From Methylovulum sp. (GTDB lineage Bacteria; Pseudomonadota; Gammaproteobacteria; Methylococcales; Methylomonadaceae), in contig JAQTQZ010000035.1 of the NCBI GenBank assembly GCA_028712695.1, forward strand, positions 1 to 36,298: a stretch of 36,298 nucleotides of DNA, read 5' to 3'. The position numbers were made by a program, and so were the translations under genes. How positions within the stretch are numbered: position 1 is the first letter of the stretch; every line of letters starts with the position of its first letter. Below are positions 35,978 through 36,298 of the stretch, one piece after another. The notes below the pieces were generated by a model that was not told where the DNA came from, made no database searches, and worked only from the letters and a program-made list of their open reading frames with translations.

Positions 35978-36175
35978 TCGGCCCCTTACGCCAAAAGCCA
36001 AGTGGCGGCGATGTCCCAGGCACTGTTGGCACAGGCCGGGCGCGATGCCAAAACCATCCAGGCCAAAGACCTCAAAATCGAAGCCCTGACCCACGAGCTC
36101 GCCCAACTCCGGCGCATCCGCTTTGGCGTCAAAAGCGAAACTGATGTGTCAACACTTATCCGGACACAAAGTTAA
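35978..36175 (+). pseudogene. tnpC: IS66-family TnpC transposase, N-terminal stub
   Basis: Reads YAKSQVAAMSQALLAQ, then IQAKDLKIEALTHELAQLRR and IRFGVKSE, the leucine-zipper-like start of IS66 TnpC. About 55 codons in, at roughly 36142, the match ends and the frame runs into foreign sequence (DVSTLIRTQS) and a stop. The catalytic part is absent. Confidence 0.8.
36145..36166. repeat. Possible terminal repeat of another insertion sequence
   Basis: Where tnpC loses its homology the sequence reads GTGTCAACACTTATCCGGAC followed by AC, with complementary GTGTC and GACAC at its two ends. It looks like an element end, with a partial minus-strand ORF beyond it. Confidence 0.35.
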
Positions 36176-36194
36176 GGAATGTGCATAAAATAAC

Positions 36195-36298
36195 TTAGTC
36201 AATTGCTAAAGCCGTCTTTTCAGGGACTGCGGCATAGTTCCACTGCCTAAGGTGTTTATCAAAAACAATTCGCATAGATTCTTTAAATCCTGCCGCCA
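36195..36298 (-). CDS. 3' end of an unidentified ORF at the window edge, possibly a transposase
   Basis: An open minus-strand frame enters from the right window edge and ends KESMRIVFDKHLRQWNYAA then VPEKTALAID and a TAA. Its stop lies about 30 bases from the candidate IS end, the arrangement of a transposase gene. RQWNYA recalls the W-N-Y ends of some transposases, but I cannot name the family. Confidence 0.3.
   Translation of the reverse strand, partial: AAGFKESMRIVFDKHLRQWNYAAVPEKTALAID

Noticed and set aside
1-36298. tRNA genes, rRNA genes or CRISPR arrays
   Set aside because: Looked for cloverleaf T-arm motifs and regularly spaced direct repeats; none were found.

Overview
The window reads as chromosome from a gammaproteobacterium. 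The gene order gyrA-serC-pheA-hisC-tyrA/aroA-cmk-rpsA-ihfB, the paired ntrY/ntrX genes, feoABC and the small DUF6726-like lipoprotein all fit that class. Together with formate-tetrahydrofolate ligase and the general look of the proteins I lean towards a methanotroph (Methylococcales), but no methane-oxidation gene is in the window, so the order-level call is inference.

Layout. 1-408: 3' end of a decayed IS256-family element. 462-4618: rmuC, fhs and an exported msrA, all on the minus strand. 4619-5049: almost gene-free. 5050-5592: a lipoprotein of unknown role (minus). 5806-11480: a tight plus-strand operon of the Ter stress system, with two different phosphoribosyltransferase-type enzymes, a HAD phosphatase, a TIM-barrel C-C lyase, a TerA/TerD-type protein and TerB. 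11743-15822: DUF4390 protein, NtrY-type sensor kinase and NtrX-type regulator. 15954-16786: rplM-rpsI with a clear promoter and terminator. 16968-20235: aspartate kinase, a small lipoprotein, a low-molecular-weight tyrosine phosphatase, a dienelactone hydrolase and a DUF6164-like membrane protein. 20525-31440: the gyrA-to-ihfB block. 31741-34622: Fur-type control region and feoABC iron uptake. 34633-36298: a graveyard of at least four insertion sequences (IS630-like, IS256, IS66 and an unidentified one).

How the genes work together. serC, pheA, hisC and tyrA-aroA give most of the terminal steps of serine and aromatic amino acid synthesis, with overlapping ends that imply coupled translation. 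cmk, rpsA and ihfB follow in the usual gammaproteobacterial order. The Ter operon encodes the core of a predicted but biochemically uncharacterised pathway to a nucleoside-like metabolite, next to the Ter proteins thought to sense metal or envelope stress. It is the most interesting locus here, partly because several partners usual in such loci are absent from the window. Other notable points are an NtrX whose AAA+ domain has lost the residues needed to drive sigma-54, a bifunctional TyrA-class II EPSP synthase, and an apparent internal translation start in lysC that would make a separate beta subunit. No tRNA, rRNA or CRISPR array was seen.
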